Origin: Pelodera strongyloides
Lineage: Eukaryota > Nematoda > Chromadorea > Rhabditida > Rhabditidae
Reading direction: 5' to 3'
Length of the DNA: 64,000 nucleotides
Assembly (NCBI GenBank): GCA_036852015.1
Contig: JAANDG010000013.1
Span: 496,001-560,000, forward strand
Positions 24,301 to 36,400 of the stretch are shown here, piece by piece (the stretch's first letter is position 1; each line of letters begins with the position of its first letter). The position numbers and the translations under genes are program-made. The notes below the pieces were generated by a model that searched no databases, was not told where the DNA came from, and saw only the letters and a program-made list of their open reading frames with translations.

Positions 24301-24620
24301 AAAAATATTAAATCGTACATATTTTACTACTACTTTATTATGTTTTATTTATTTTACAACACAAACCGCACCTTACATTGCTTTCTTTGATTGTCTTTGT
24401 GCGTAATAAAGTGTTATGTTATATAATAATTAGGTTAGAAATACGACTGGACAAGCGATCTTATAAGCGATCTTGTTAGCACTAATCATATAATCATATT
24501 GTTCTAAAACTGCTATCGTCAAAAACATAATCACAAACCATTGATCCCACTGCTAACAATAAGTAGTGCTGCTTGAATGATTGTGGTACCGTAGCTAACG
24601 CCTGGTGTTAGAGGTGGCAT
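18390..24620 (-). CDS. Large predicted secreted low-complexity protein with RDGPP repeats (11 exons, 1118 aa)
   Basis: I do not recognise the family. In transcript order the exons are 24620-24539, 24172-24104, 23694-23416, 23306-22308, 22007-21842, 21638-21583, 21218-20760, 20439-20357, 19970-19866, 19627-19490 and 19310-18390. They total 3357 nt with every phase in agreement and end in TGA. Exon 1 encodes a hydrophobic leader (TTIIQAALLIVSSGINA), so export is likely, with cleavage probable before QSFSPF. A 333-codon exon is almost entirely RDGPP/REYGPP/RNGPP repeats. Later exons are acidic and Lys-rich (KESEKEIADSDK), then comes a Pro block (PPPPTPPPMPPMPDFQNF), then a His/Lys/Ser block, and finally a Thr/Ser/Pro then Gln-rich C-terminal 300 residues. 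No Cys-rich or enzyme domain is seen. It could be an extracellular-matrix or cuticle-type disordered protein, but that is only inference. Confidence 0.75.
20466..20645. repeat. Family A foldback MITE in an intron
   Basis: The left end AAAGCGGTATAACAACAGGTT and the inner blocks TGTATTCATATGTAGTG and ATTCTTTATTCGAATTATATT match the family. The right end is eroded (AGACTGG...ATCGCTTTAAA). It lies between exons 21218-20760 and 20439-20357 of the RDGPP gene. Confidence 0.75.
22500..23205 (-). repeat. 15-bp minisatellite encoding (RDGPP)n
   Basis: In the coding exon 23306-22308 the minus strand carries dozens of 15-nt units coding RDGPP, with REYGPP, RNGPP and RSGPP variants. Larger super-units of the form REYGPPRNGPPRDGPP are visible. 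The period keeps the frame, so length changes by whole units would be tolerated. Frames on the opposite strand over this block (GGPSLGGPSLGGP) are shadows. Confidence 0.9.
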
Positions 24621-26131
24621 TATACGTACTCCAGACGGTAGGTCGGCATCAACCGCTATCCTCTGCTAGATCGCTTTTATACCAGTTACGAGGTAGACAA
24701 GCAAGTCATTCAAATGACGTAATACGTGGTTTTGATATGATTGGGATCGACTCATAGAACCTGGTAGTTGACCAATCAAATCCCGTTTTCTCCACATGCA
24801 AATTGCGATCGCTTTTTTTTTGCGTTGAGAGACACTTTTATTAGTAGTGGTTAGGCAGACTGTGCTATTACGAGTGTAGATATGTAACTGAAAAGTCTAC
24901 AAGGGGAGAGCTTTGAATATACCACGGGAGTATGAAATAATTGCCGAGACCACAAAAAAACCGTCGGTGGCCGGTCACCAAATGGTTTCTACAAAAAAAA
25001 ACATTGGGTGACTGGTTAGTGGCCATTTGGTGACCACGTGGTGAGACCAAATGGTTACCAGTTGATGACCGTTTTCGAGAAAGCTTGGTCATTGCGAGAT
25101 CTCCAAGTTCAATAAATGGCCTGGCGGTGGAAAAAATCCTATAAACCGTAGCCATGTGGTGCCATCAAGTTTCACAGATGGTTCTCGAAGATTCCGCTTT
25201 ACCATTGCCTGTTTCCTACAGTAAAACTACCATTGTTCAGTCTCATGGCTTTTTCCATCACCTTCTTACTGCTAGATCACAGCTGTGTGTGTTTTCTATG
25301 CTGTGAACTCCAGCTCGTTTACCCAGGTGGAGCTCAGGTAGACGGCCCGTGAGCCGCTCCGTGCTCGCACATTGCACTCGCACCCTCATGTTTTCTCATT
25401 ACAATCAGGTGGTCGCTAGCGGAGTCCCCTTCATTTTGAACATCGATCCTTAGACCTACCCCTCGGATAGGGTTACTCCATCTTACTGTCGTTGTTCATT
25501 TTCCAATTGTACTGTGTCTCAAGGGGATTTTCGGGTTACGGTGCTTGCGCAGTTAGACTCCAAACTACATCAGCTGGCGATATTCTTTCGTTCTCCGTCT
25601 TGCTTCTCGAGAGGACTCCTCGATTGCTGTGCTATTTCGCCGTCTCTGCTGACGTACGCTTCCTTGTTTAGCACACTCTCTCGTCGGCGGCCGAGTGTCA
25701 ACAGAGGTGAACTTGCACTGCTTATTTTTCTCTCAAAATGATGAATTCGAAAAGTCCGGTTTTTTATTCTTTCATGACTCAACCACGTACTCGATGAACC
25801 TTTTCAGCACTACATTACTAGAGCTGACTAGTCTTTAAAGCGAAATACCGGCAGGGAATCGCATCTTGGACAACTGAATTCTTACCAAATAATGCTAATT
25901 TACTCGAATTTAACTCGATTTTTTATTCTAATTTATGTCATTTGCATACGCTGCATAAGAATGCTGGTCTACTCGATGTGTTTCAAGACCGATCGCCAGT
26001 TCGCTTTAACTCTGTGTTTTGATTTCTCTTAAACGTTATGTATGTACAGTACTGTGGTACATAAATTAAATTGCGACATAATATTTGGAAGAGTTAAAGT
26101 TCCCCTCGGTGTTGTGAGAAATCGATGAAAC

Positions 26132-26552
26132 TTAAAGGATCGCAGTCACTTCAATTTCGCCTTTTTACTTCAATTTTCAATAAATATTAAAAGATACCTA
26201 GAAAAATACCTTTCCAATACCGATTTACGGAGCATTTATCACAGGGAAAGAAATCCCTTCGTTTGAGTTTTGATTTTAGACAAAACGGGGTGTTTTCTAA
26301 ATCGCAGTGGGACTTGGCCGGTTGCCAATGATGACAAAACAAAGAAAAACAGGGGAAGAGGGAAAGTGTCTGCTCTACTGTCTCAGTTGTTGTTGTCATA
26401 CTGTATCTTATTAAAACACAACCGAGGGGATTTCTTTCCCTGGGTTAAATTTTCAGTAAATTGACACAGTAAATGTATTTTTCTATGTACCTTTTTATGT
26501 TTATGGATAATGGAAATAAAAATACGAATTTGAAGTGCCTGCGATCCTTTAA
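26132..26552. repeat. 421-bp foldback element with TTAA ends
   Basis: The left end TTAAAGGATCGCAGTCACTT and the right end AAGTGCCTGCGATCCTTTAA are inverted repeats. A second inner pair, AGGGAAAGAAATCCC and GGGATTTCTTTCCCT, is also inverted. TTAA termini are shared with the elements at 2367 and 32411. No transposase is encoded. Confidence 0.8.
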
Positions 26553-27136
26553 ACACTGCTAAAAACCTCTTTTCTAAACTCCACCTAATAAGAAACCTTA
26601 ACAAAAAACGAGTTATTTACAAAATTTTCAGACCAGAATTACGGTAATCAGGGACACAGACTACTTTCTTTAAAACAAAGTAACCATTGCTGTATATGTT
26701 CTCTAAGGAAAGCAGGTCTTCAATATCATATGCAAATTGGGTGCCCTTCCTGTTCCCTTCCGGCAAACAATTTACATATGATGTGTTGAGATGCAGGTAT
26801 CAACGATACGTTTCACAAACTAGGTACAATACTGCTTTAACTAACAAACGAAGTTATCACCTGAGAAGCCTTCTTTGTTAGCTTACATAATTATATGAAA
26901 ATGTATCTTATTTTTCCTTATAAGAATAATAAAATGTTTCCCCTTCTCTGAGTCAACACTATGTGAATTGTTTATAAATATCAAGAATTTCTTTGAGAAA
27001 AGGAACGACAAATTGATTCAGGAAATATTGTTATTTGTTCTTTTTCTATTCGTGACGGTCGGCTTAAAAAATGCTATCCCATAAATTGAAGATTACGACT
27101 TCTTTTTTTCCCGTGACTACTACGTTCTCATGTCTC

Positions 27137-27306
27137 AGGCGCACACCGCGCAAATGCGTAACCGCGTCCGCGGAAAAGAGATGGATTTTTAACATGGGAA
27201 AGGCGGAGACGTAGAAAAGAAGTTCCTATGTGTCTCGAATTTTTCAATGCAAATTTTTAATCTTTTCCCGCGGAAGCGGCTACGCATTTCCGCGCTGCGC
27301 GCCTGA
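27137..27306. repeat. GC-rich foldback repeat
   Basis: CAGGCGCACACCGCGCAAATG followed by CCGCGTCCGCGGAAAAG is matched in inverted order by CTTTTCCCGCGGAAGCGG and CATTTCCGCGCTGCGCGCCTG. The ends are long imperfect inverted repeats with a more A/T-rich centre. Confidence 0.75.
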
Positions 27307-27841
27307 GGACCTCCTTCCGATGGGGCGGATGGGGGGCAGTAATATTCCAGAGGCCATATTCACCACTACGATTCCCTAGGGGAAATATTCCCTGAGAGCA
27401 GAAAATAGCATTCTAATACGAGACACGCAGAGAAAAAGACGGGGAATTCCCCATGGGGAAACGAGTGGTGAATATGGCCTCAGAACACAACTCTTCTCAA
27501 TTATGGTATTAGTAAAAATCCTTTTTTTATTTTGTATCAAAGAAATACAATTTGCGCAAAACTTTAAATTTGCTCCTTTTTGGTTTCTTATTCTTTTCTC
27601 TAAAAATTGCTCATTTTTCTCTTCTTTTTTCTTACTGCAATTTGTTATTTTCATGCAGTACGTTTGATATTACTTGATTAGTTGAACTAATTGGCCCGTT
27701 AACTGGAACTTTGTACTATTTGTACATGATTTTGAGTATTTCATGTTGTATAGTATTGTGAATAAATTCAGGGTGATTATTTGCATATACTACTTCTTTG
27801 CTAACCAACGCTATACATATTATGCTGCTCTAGCTTGAACC

Positions 27842-30800
27842 ATGACTTCCACATCGTACATTTATTCCCGTACGGAAAAGTCGTTCAAGCAGTTATTGAA
27901 ATCTCCATTAAATAAGGATCTCATCGCGGAATTGGACAATACATTAGTGTATGCAATTGGAAATAAATTGGTGGGTTTTAACCGTGGGAGCTTTGTTGTT
28001 GGGCGGGGAGCGCGCCGCGCAACCCTTACCTATCACCCATTTCTTTGGAACAGGAACTAACGACAGAAATTGGTGGGCCATTCAAGCGCGAGGAACATAC
28101 CACAGGCGCGCGAGCAAAATTTCCATGCGCGCAGCCCTCACCCGTCTCTCACCCATTTGCATTTCTTCGGAAAAGGTTATTGATGAGCCATTGATGCGCG
28201 AGGAACGGGCCACAGGCGCGCGAAGCAAATTTCCATGCGCTCCGCATGTTCGCGCGTGTCTCTTTTTTGTTGTTGGTAAAAGTCCTCGTATACGATAGAG
28301 CTCGAAACGGCGTCCATATTCATATATGGGCCATACTTTTCTCTTAACTTTCAGTTCATGTAAATTTTTGTATAGTTCTTTCCTTTATTTGTGTGGCCGC
28401 CCACAAATAAAAACAAACACTAATACAACAATCTAGCGCTTTCGAACGCAAGAGTGATGCAAAGGGACTACGTTTGGAATTATTTTCAGAAAATTAATCT
28501 AAACAAACAAACATTATCCATTCACTAATTTTAGGTAGAACTTGAAGATGAAGAACGGTGCATTTTCAAATTTCCCAATATAATTCGCAATGTATTCTCT
28601 CGTTATGGTGCTGCACTTGTTGTCACCTCACTGGGATCTCTGTATGTGAAAAGTAGGTTGCGCGTGGATTTTTTAAATAAAATTAGTTCAGAGTAATTTA
28701 TTTTACCAGTCACCTATGACCTATGAGCTCCTCTAAGTATCTAATTGTTAATTATTAAAGATATGCGGCGATTTAATTGCGAGGTGTGAGATATTGATAT
28801 GTGATAGGCACAATACAAAAGGTATTTTTAAAAGGGCTACATACACTATCCATACTGTATAATGTTTTTCATTTCCAGCTGAAAATCATGACTTTGAACT
28901 ATTAGAACTTGTGCAAGAGCCGCGTGTTTGTTGTCACGGTGTTGCTTCGACACAGAAAGAGTGAGTTTAGCATTTTTTGCATGTTTGTACATTGTGTTTT
29001 TCTTTGTGGAGCGCGAACCTCTGTGAAGGAGGGATGTTCCTATGTAATGTGCTGCTGCTGCACTATTTCACTAAATTCACAGACTTATTGTTCAAGTCAG
29101 AATTGCCTAGCCGGGGTGAATACGGTGTGTTTTCCGCATGCAAGCTGCAACGATGCAGCGTGCAAGCGGCGTGGCTTCGGCGGGCAACCATGCACGCCAG
29201 TTCCCACTTTTCCACGCCGCTTGCACACCATGTTTCTCGTTGTTTGCTTCGAATTTTCGCTTATTTCGTCTAATTTCCAGCTCTCTACATGTTATTGATG
29301 CCGTATGTTCGAGTAATGAAGTTGTTGTGCTGGATAAACACGGTGCTTTGTGGGCTTTTAAATGGAGAAAGTTAAAACGCGACCGACTAAACCGAGCCCT
29401 CGTCCGTGCGGTTCCTTTAATGGGAGGAATGCGACGGTGCTTGAAATTGGCGGCCGGAAGGTTGGTTAATAAATGTATATCTTTTCTAGTGCACTATTCT
29501 ATTTTACGTTGCCTTATGGCTCGAAATGAATCCGTGTAGTTTACCACACGTTCTTGTGTGGTAAACAGCTCTTCTTTTATAATAGTAAGTTACATCAAGT
29601 TGCTCACTGAAATCCCGAAAAACCAAAGGAAACTTCGAAGACAAATACTTTACTTCAGAAACTACTTCCTGGCACTTTTCACTACCAATGCCCTTGCCGA
29701 GGAAGAAGAAGAAGTGGATTATTCAGATGAATCAACTTCTCGAAAGTCGGCCGTCATTCAGGCTAGTGATATTGATCATTTTAGTGTTTTAGGGCTTGAT
29801 TACGGTATTTATCTACGGTACGATACTTAGGTAATTATAGGTAATAGGTAATTACGATAAGGTACTGTAGAATAAGTGCCGATGTACGCTAGGGAGAGGA
29901 GAGGAGTGCCAGTTATGCTAATACTTTATCATGTATTGGTTTGCTGACCATGAGTTGAGGACTTTGACAATTATAAGTGGGATATGTGGACCTAAATATT
30001 AATAAACAATTTTAGGAAAAGGCTGAACTGTTCAGCGAGTGTCCCGAATGTCAAGATGATAGTCGGCTGAGGTTGAGCAGTTTGATGAAATCAGCTGATA
30101 TGGTGGGTACTGTAAAAAATGCGTACAGTAAATGTACTTTTGTTTATAGTCGTTTATAATGACAATTGTGTGGTACTCAAACATTAGCGTTGTAAAATTT
30201 ACAACGTATTACGTAAGAAGTTGCGCGCTCAAAAAAATGAACAGATGAACATAGGATAGGGATAGGAAGGTTTTATAAACATGTAGCAGAAACCGATTAC
30301 AAAATTTAATTTGAAGCTTTTTTATGATTATGAAGTCTACTGTAGGAAGCAGAACTGATGAAGACGCTCGAAGAAGACGAGGCCGTGGTCAGAGACGCAG
30401 GCACTAGAGCACAATCACTGCGATTATTACTAGATTCTCCGGAAAGGTGGATACTTTGAGTTTGGTTACCATGTTTTCATAGCAAATCAGTCGTATGTTA
30501 TCAGATGTACGCGGTATTTTTAGTTTGTCGTTTGTCGGTCTTCCGTTGCTGCGTGCGGAGTAAGCCACCTTACTCTTCCTATAATGTGGTCTTCAGTTCG
30601 CCGCTTCACCATTCAACGCCCCATTCAGCGAGCGCGAAACCGCAGCGAATTCGCATGCGAGATGTACGCGAGAAGTCGCGCACATTGGGCGATATGCCTT
30701 CGTCTTCACGGGAAGTAGATAAAGAGGCAACGTCGATCAGTTTTCTTTCATTGGATCACCTATCACTGCAGCTACAAGGCAATTTCTTCTCAATTATGAA

Positions 30801-33457
30801 TTCGTGTTTACTGAGAATATGAAAGAGAGGGAGATATATATAGAGAGAGAGAGACGAACAAGGGGTGAGAGAGAGAGAGAGATAGAGAGAAAGAGAAATT
30901 GCTTAAAGCTGCCTCAAATCACTCTATGACGCAAAATAATTTCAGAATCACCAGACCCTTCGCCGGAGTGCACGCCCAATAAGGTTAATTTACTTATGTG
31001 ATAATTACTAATGATAAGGCTAGCTAAAATAAAATATAATGGAATTTGAAGGTTGAGTGAAAATTAGAGACTTGCACCGACGTAAAAGCCTTAGACGAGA
31101 ATTTCGCGTAAAGTCACCGTAAGTAAAAGAGCCTTGCTAAAATACGCTTTTCTATGTGCTTTTGTACTTTAACTGATTTCTCCCTTTTTTTCAGCGCCGT
31201 CCAAACATAGATGATGAAGTTCACCATGATGACGACTTCGTAGAAGTCTGGAGTTGGGGAGAGAATGAATGCGGGCAATTGGGTCACGGGGACACGATTA
31301 ACAGGTTTATATTACTGAAAGTTGCTGTGACATCACAACAACATTTTGGCTGCAGCACAACGATTTTTCACCCACCGCAGCACTTTCGTGCGGTTATATT
31401 ACTGATGCGTCGACAAGTTGCTATGAAAGTTGCTATGACGTCACAGCAACATTTTGGCTGCAGCACAATTTTTCACCCACCGATTTTTCACCCAACAATT
31501 TTTCACCCAGCACTTTCATGCGGCAGCAGCAGCCACCGCAGCATTTTTTTCAGACTGCATCATTTTCGCACTGTTGTCGCATCGCAGCAATTTATACACA
31601 AGGCGGAACTTCTGCCCCGCCACAGCTCAGTAACCGCACTATTTTCAATCTAACATACTAATAATCCACAGATATGCATATGACTTACGTACCTTTTCTC
31701 AGGCGTGATCCGTTCCCTATTTCTTCGCTGACTTCCCATCGAGTGGTTTCGATTCATGCTGGCGATTCTATATCGGCCGTTCTGACTTCAAATGGGGAGG
31801 TGAGATTGTTTCGAAGACTCACATTTCATAAGCCGGGTGTTATACCGCTTTAAGATCCGTTTCACAAACCGGATTTTATACCGCTTTAAAATGACATGTC
31901 GTTTATTGATTGTTTCCAGGTGTACGTATGGGGATCGTCACTACAGAGCTTCGAAAACGCTGCGCCGTCGTATTCGCCGCAGCTGTTCAAGGTCCGAAAT
32001 CTATTTATTAATTTTTCTTCTATTTTTTTTTTGAATTTACGTAATAACTGATTGATTGATTTTTTTCAATGATGTTCAATGATAATTAATTAATTAATTT
32101 CTTTATTTGTTTCGAACAGAAAAAACCACCTACACTCAAACAAGTTTCTTTTAGATCGGTTTTACTCAAACTGTGATGGATGCGTCGATTTTCGGCACAA
32201 CTTTATCTCTATTAATTCATTCGCCAGCTGGTGAACCGTTTATTTGTATTTGTGAGGAAGGAGCTGAAACGAAGAGAACTGTTAGTAGACTGCCGCAACG
32301 AATTAAGGTAAGTGATTTGTATTTCATATGATTTATTTAAATGTGACCTAACAGTGTTTGACCAAATGAAAATAATTATGCTACATTTGCTTGAAAATAT
32401 TTTAATAATATTAAAGGGATAGGTTCACCTCGAATTGCACCTTTTTTTATAATTTATGTTGATAGTATGACCTATGACGCTCAAAATGCCAAAATTGTAG
32501 TAAATTTCCTTTGCTCCCCGTAGTAGGAGACGTTGCTCAAAAAAGCTAAACTACCTCGAATCTATAAAACAATTGGAGTACCGCAGCCATGGTAAGTGGG
32601 AAATAGCGTAGCAAGGCTGGAGACGCTAGAAGATACAGGGCCCCTTTTATATCCTCTATCTATCACAACAATCTCTGCACCTCCAACCCTGTCACGCTAT
32701 TTCCCATTTAGCTAGGCTGCGGTACTCCAATTGTTTTATAGATTCGAGGTAGTTTAGCTTTTTTGAGCAAGCTCTCCTACTACGGGGAGCAAAGGAAATT
32801 TACTGCAATTTTCGCATTTTGACCGTCATAGGTCATACTATCAACATAAATTATAAAAAAGGTGCAATTCGAGGTGAACCTATCCCTTTAATGTTAATAT
32901 GCATTAGCATAAGACAGAGTCTCTTTCTCTCCCCCCCTCTCTCTTTCTCTCTATCGTTTCCGCCCGTTTGACGATTCGACGAGATACCGTAGTCATACAG
33001 TATTTTACCGAGTTACTGGACTAACCGTAATCACACGCGAGCGTGAACACATTTATGTGTGACTACGGTAGGTCGTGGTTTCCCGGGCGGATTGCTCAGG
33101 ATTCAGGATGCTACGGAATTAGGCGTTTATAGTGATTTTTGAAGTTCTACAGCTGTGCTGCAGTCCAAGCATTTATATGCGTCGCTGAACATCTAGGGTA
33201 ATGGGGTTTGCATGTTTGCAAGTATGCAACAATTCCTTGCATACACGAAGTACCGCATTTTGGAACGAAGTATGAATATATAACATGAGCAATTATAAAA
33301 TCGTTACAAGACTCATTTTTCGAAGACAAATTTTTCGGCATACTTGCAAACCCCATTAGGTAACGTGTGTTTGCAGGGCGAGGTTCCTGTGAGCGTCCGA
33401 GTAGTTTCCTCACAAATTGTGTTCGGATACTTGCCACACAATTGCGATGTGATTGAG
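27842..33457 (+). CDS. Alsin-like gene, N-terminal RCC1-like exons
   Basis: Exons read as 27842-27970, 28535-28652, 28879-28960, 29281-29460, 29659-29804, 30016-30102, 30346-30446, 30597-30778, 30946-30983, 31195-31304, 31703-31799, 31920-31991, 32155-32307 and 33377-33457. The clear RCC1 blade is at 31195-31991: EVWSWGENECGQLGHGDT, then VVSIHAGDSISAVLTSNGEV, then YVWGSS. This matches the W-W-G-x-N-x-x-G-Q-L-G-H-G-D pattern of the family. The segment before it is acidic and Ser-rich (EEEEEVDYSDESTSRKS), as the linker between the two RCC1 halves is in animal alsins. The donor after 30778 is GC (CAAG|GCAATT); phase agrees only with this choice. The joint 29804 to 30016 is out of phase as drawn. 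Confidence 0.8.
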
Positions 33458-36400
33458 GTAATTGTCAAATTATATATTTTTGTTTGATCGAATGATGTCC
33501 AAAATGTGAAAAAGTCTGCGCCCTGTATCTCCGAAAGGAACGTTTACAATAATTTTATGTGTTTTCGTGATACTTACTGAGTACTGAGTACATAGTGTAT
33601 AGATACAAAGCAAAGAAAACTTTTCGGGATGACATACACATACATTTGGATTTGAGTAGACGAAAATTTTCTGTCCTACCAAATTTTGTGTACACGTGTG
33701 TAAGTAACCTTCGTGGCCTGAAGCTGGTTGGGTGTGGAAACGACGTGAGGCACATATCTATATGATTTTGTGATTCAATGTTGTCGCCTTTACAATTAGC
33801 CAAATTTTATGAATTTAATTTAGATTGCAAAAAACCAAAACCCCAACTTTTCACTTGCAATCTAAATTCATATATGATTTTAAATACATATAACATATTG
33901 TTGTAGGATGTTATTGTATCTAAATTGTTTAGTCACTTACTGTGTGGATGGAGACCATATCTACTGCTCGTCTTTTATCTTCCTTAACAACGCTCACTCA
34001 ACAAATGCATGAAAACAGTCAGTTTAATTATTGAACTTTTTTCTAATATGCAAGAATGGGCTTGAAAGTTGAACAAGAAAAGAGGAGAGGCTAAAGAGAA
34101 GGAGAGAGAGAGAGGTAGAGAGATAAGTAAAGAGAGAGAGAAGTAGAGAGAGATGAAGAGAGGATCAGGTTTAGTAGAATTTTATTTTAGACCATCTTTC
34201 AAATTATGCACCATTGGGTAAGTTGGCAAGCTATGAAGTGTTTTCCCTTGCATGCTTGTATTCTGGTATAGTATAGTTTTCTTGGGAAATCTGTCAGATA
34301 TTTCAAAGGGTTTGACCCACGGGTAAAGTTGCATTGAATTTTCCTATGGGGAAGGGGAGGATTTCAGAGGAATCACTGTGAACGTGAACCCCGTGTTCGA
34401 TTGCAGCGGTCGCTGTTTTCCTCAGGGAGACTACTTGACGCGCTACAGTAGTCACGCTGTTTTTACAGTAGTTTTTCTGGAATTCTGCTCTTTTCTTAGT
34501 GCACAATAAATTCAATATAACTTTTTTCTATGTGCCCGACCCTTTAATTTGAATATGGCGCATTATGTCTCATTCTCATTCTTCAATTCTTGTGAGGAAT
34601 CTTGCTTTGTTATTGCTTATGAGTTGATGAAAATCGCGCGCACCGGTACTTATTTGGAATACGTTTCATGGCGGTCGAAATATGCTTATCCACTCAAGTC
34701 GTTTCTGTTACAAGCGTATTATACTGGGGTTTGCAAGCATGCCGAAAAAATTGTCTTCGAAAAATGAGTCTTGGAACGATTGTATAATTACCCATGTTAT
34801 ATATTCATATTTACATACTCTATAACCTTTGTCTCTCTATCCCTTTCTCAATATCTACTTTACCTTTCTTTCACTCACTGCCTAAGCCTACCGTCATCGC
34901 ACTGATGAGACCCAACGGTGGCAAAATCCTCGTATGCGAAGGGTCGAAACGGGGTTACCGTATTACATATGGTATATTCATGTTAGTTTGTTGATTGATT
35001 CCTATCTCTCAAATTTGCTTCCTCTTTATTTGTATTGGATTTGGCTCGCATCTTTTGGAGTCTTCGCTGCCCCACTAGCTTGCTATAAGATCTTCCTCCT
35101 TCCTTACCAAATTTTGTAATATTTTTGTTTACTATTTTTCTTTCCACGCTGACAATTCTATGATATCCCCTCTCTATGTTGAATACTCTTTTATACTGAC
35201 TAATATTCGCACTATATTTGCTTCCTTTCCTTTTAGCCTAGTTGGTCGCCACACATCACATCACACAGTACTTCATGTTCCCCTTTCCATTATCGTTGTA
35301 TATCCAACTATTTATTTCTACTCGTAATGTGAGCGTATATGTATCTCAGCTTTATTTGTTTTTCCTACACCTTGCACCCCTCTGTAGACTTAGGTTTGTT
35401 CTGTCTCCTTACTTAGTCTCTTTTCTTGCTTCTTGTTATCTAGAATCTTTCTAGATAGCCGTGCCTTCGTGGCATAATGTTACCCGTGCCCTCGTGGCAT
35501 AATTTTACCCGTGCCCTCGTGGCATAATTATACCCAAGTAGTGTACGGTGTTTTGTCCTTGTGACTAAACATTGTTGCTACATGGAATTCATGTCATTAT
35601 TGACATGCTTATTTTTAGTCCTAATACTGTACTTACTTGACTGATTACATTTCTCATGATTCTATTCTACTTACTTTTTGCTATATTTCCGTTTCTTTAT
35701 TCTTGCTCATATGTTACAGAACTATGTTTCCTTCACTCTTATACATGCTTCTGCTTTTCTTTCTTTCATCCTTAATTAAGTTTAATACCTCAATTTTAAA
35801 GTTATTTTGCCGCCATCGCTTTTCTTTCAATCATTTTACAACCTTCAAACACGTCCCGTTTATTCACTACTTTCAAGGGCCCTTACTTTCTTTACGTTTT
35901 TTCTTCCCCCTTTTTTTTCTTTTTACTTATTATATTTGTGTTTTTTATATATTATAATTTTCATGTTCACTTGTTTAATTTCAACATTTATAATATTATT
36001 AGGTAATTTTTGTATTACCGTCACTTTTGCAGTAATTTTTACTGCTAGCCCTTTATAATTCCATCTTTCGGACTGCTTTGATCCCCGGATAGTCTCTATC
36101 TTAAAACCTACTTCTTTTTACTTACTATCTGATATCGGCTTCCACACGGCACTATGGAGGTAGTGGTTATACTCAAGTATTCCACGAACACTGTAAGCGG
36201 CATTCTCCGGTTCATGGTTGTAAACGGAAAGTGGGAGAATGTCGCTCGGTGTCCTTCGTGTCAACGTGGTAGAGTTCTCTAGCTTGAACCCGCCATGTAA
36301 GTTTCTCAGATTCTAAAAGCTCTTTCCATTACCCAACCTATCCTCTGAAGCCGAGGGCGGCGGACTGAGGTGAATTCGTATGCCCTAACAATACCACAGC

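Larger units (their letters stand above)
24621..27841. other. Divergent intergenic region, rich in foldback repeats
   Basis: This region lies between the divergent RDGPP gene (-) and the alsin-like gene (+) and so should contain both promoters, but I can assign neither. It holds the TTTGGTGACCA repeat (24935-25095), family A (25834-26009), a 421-bp TTAA foldback (26132-26552), an imperfect foldback at about 26665-26842, a GC-rich foldback (27137-27306) and a family B relative (27350-27481). No coding exon is supported. Confidence 0.6.
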
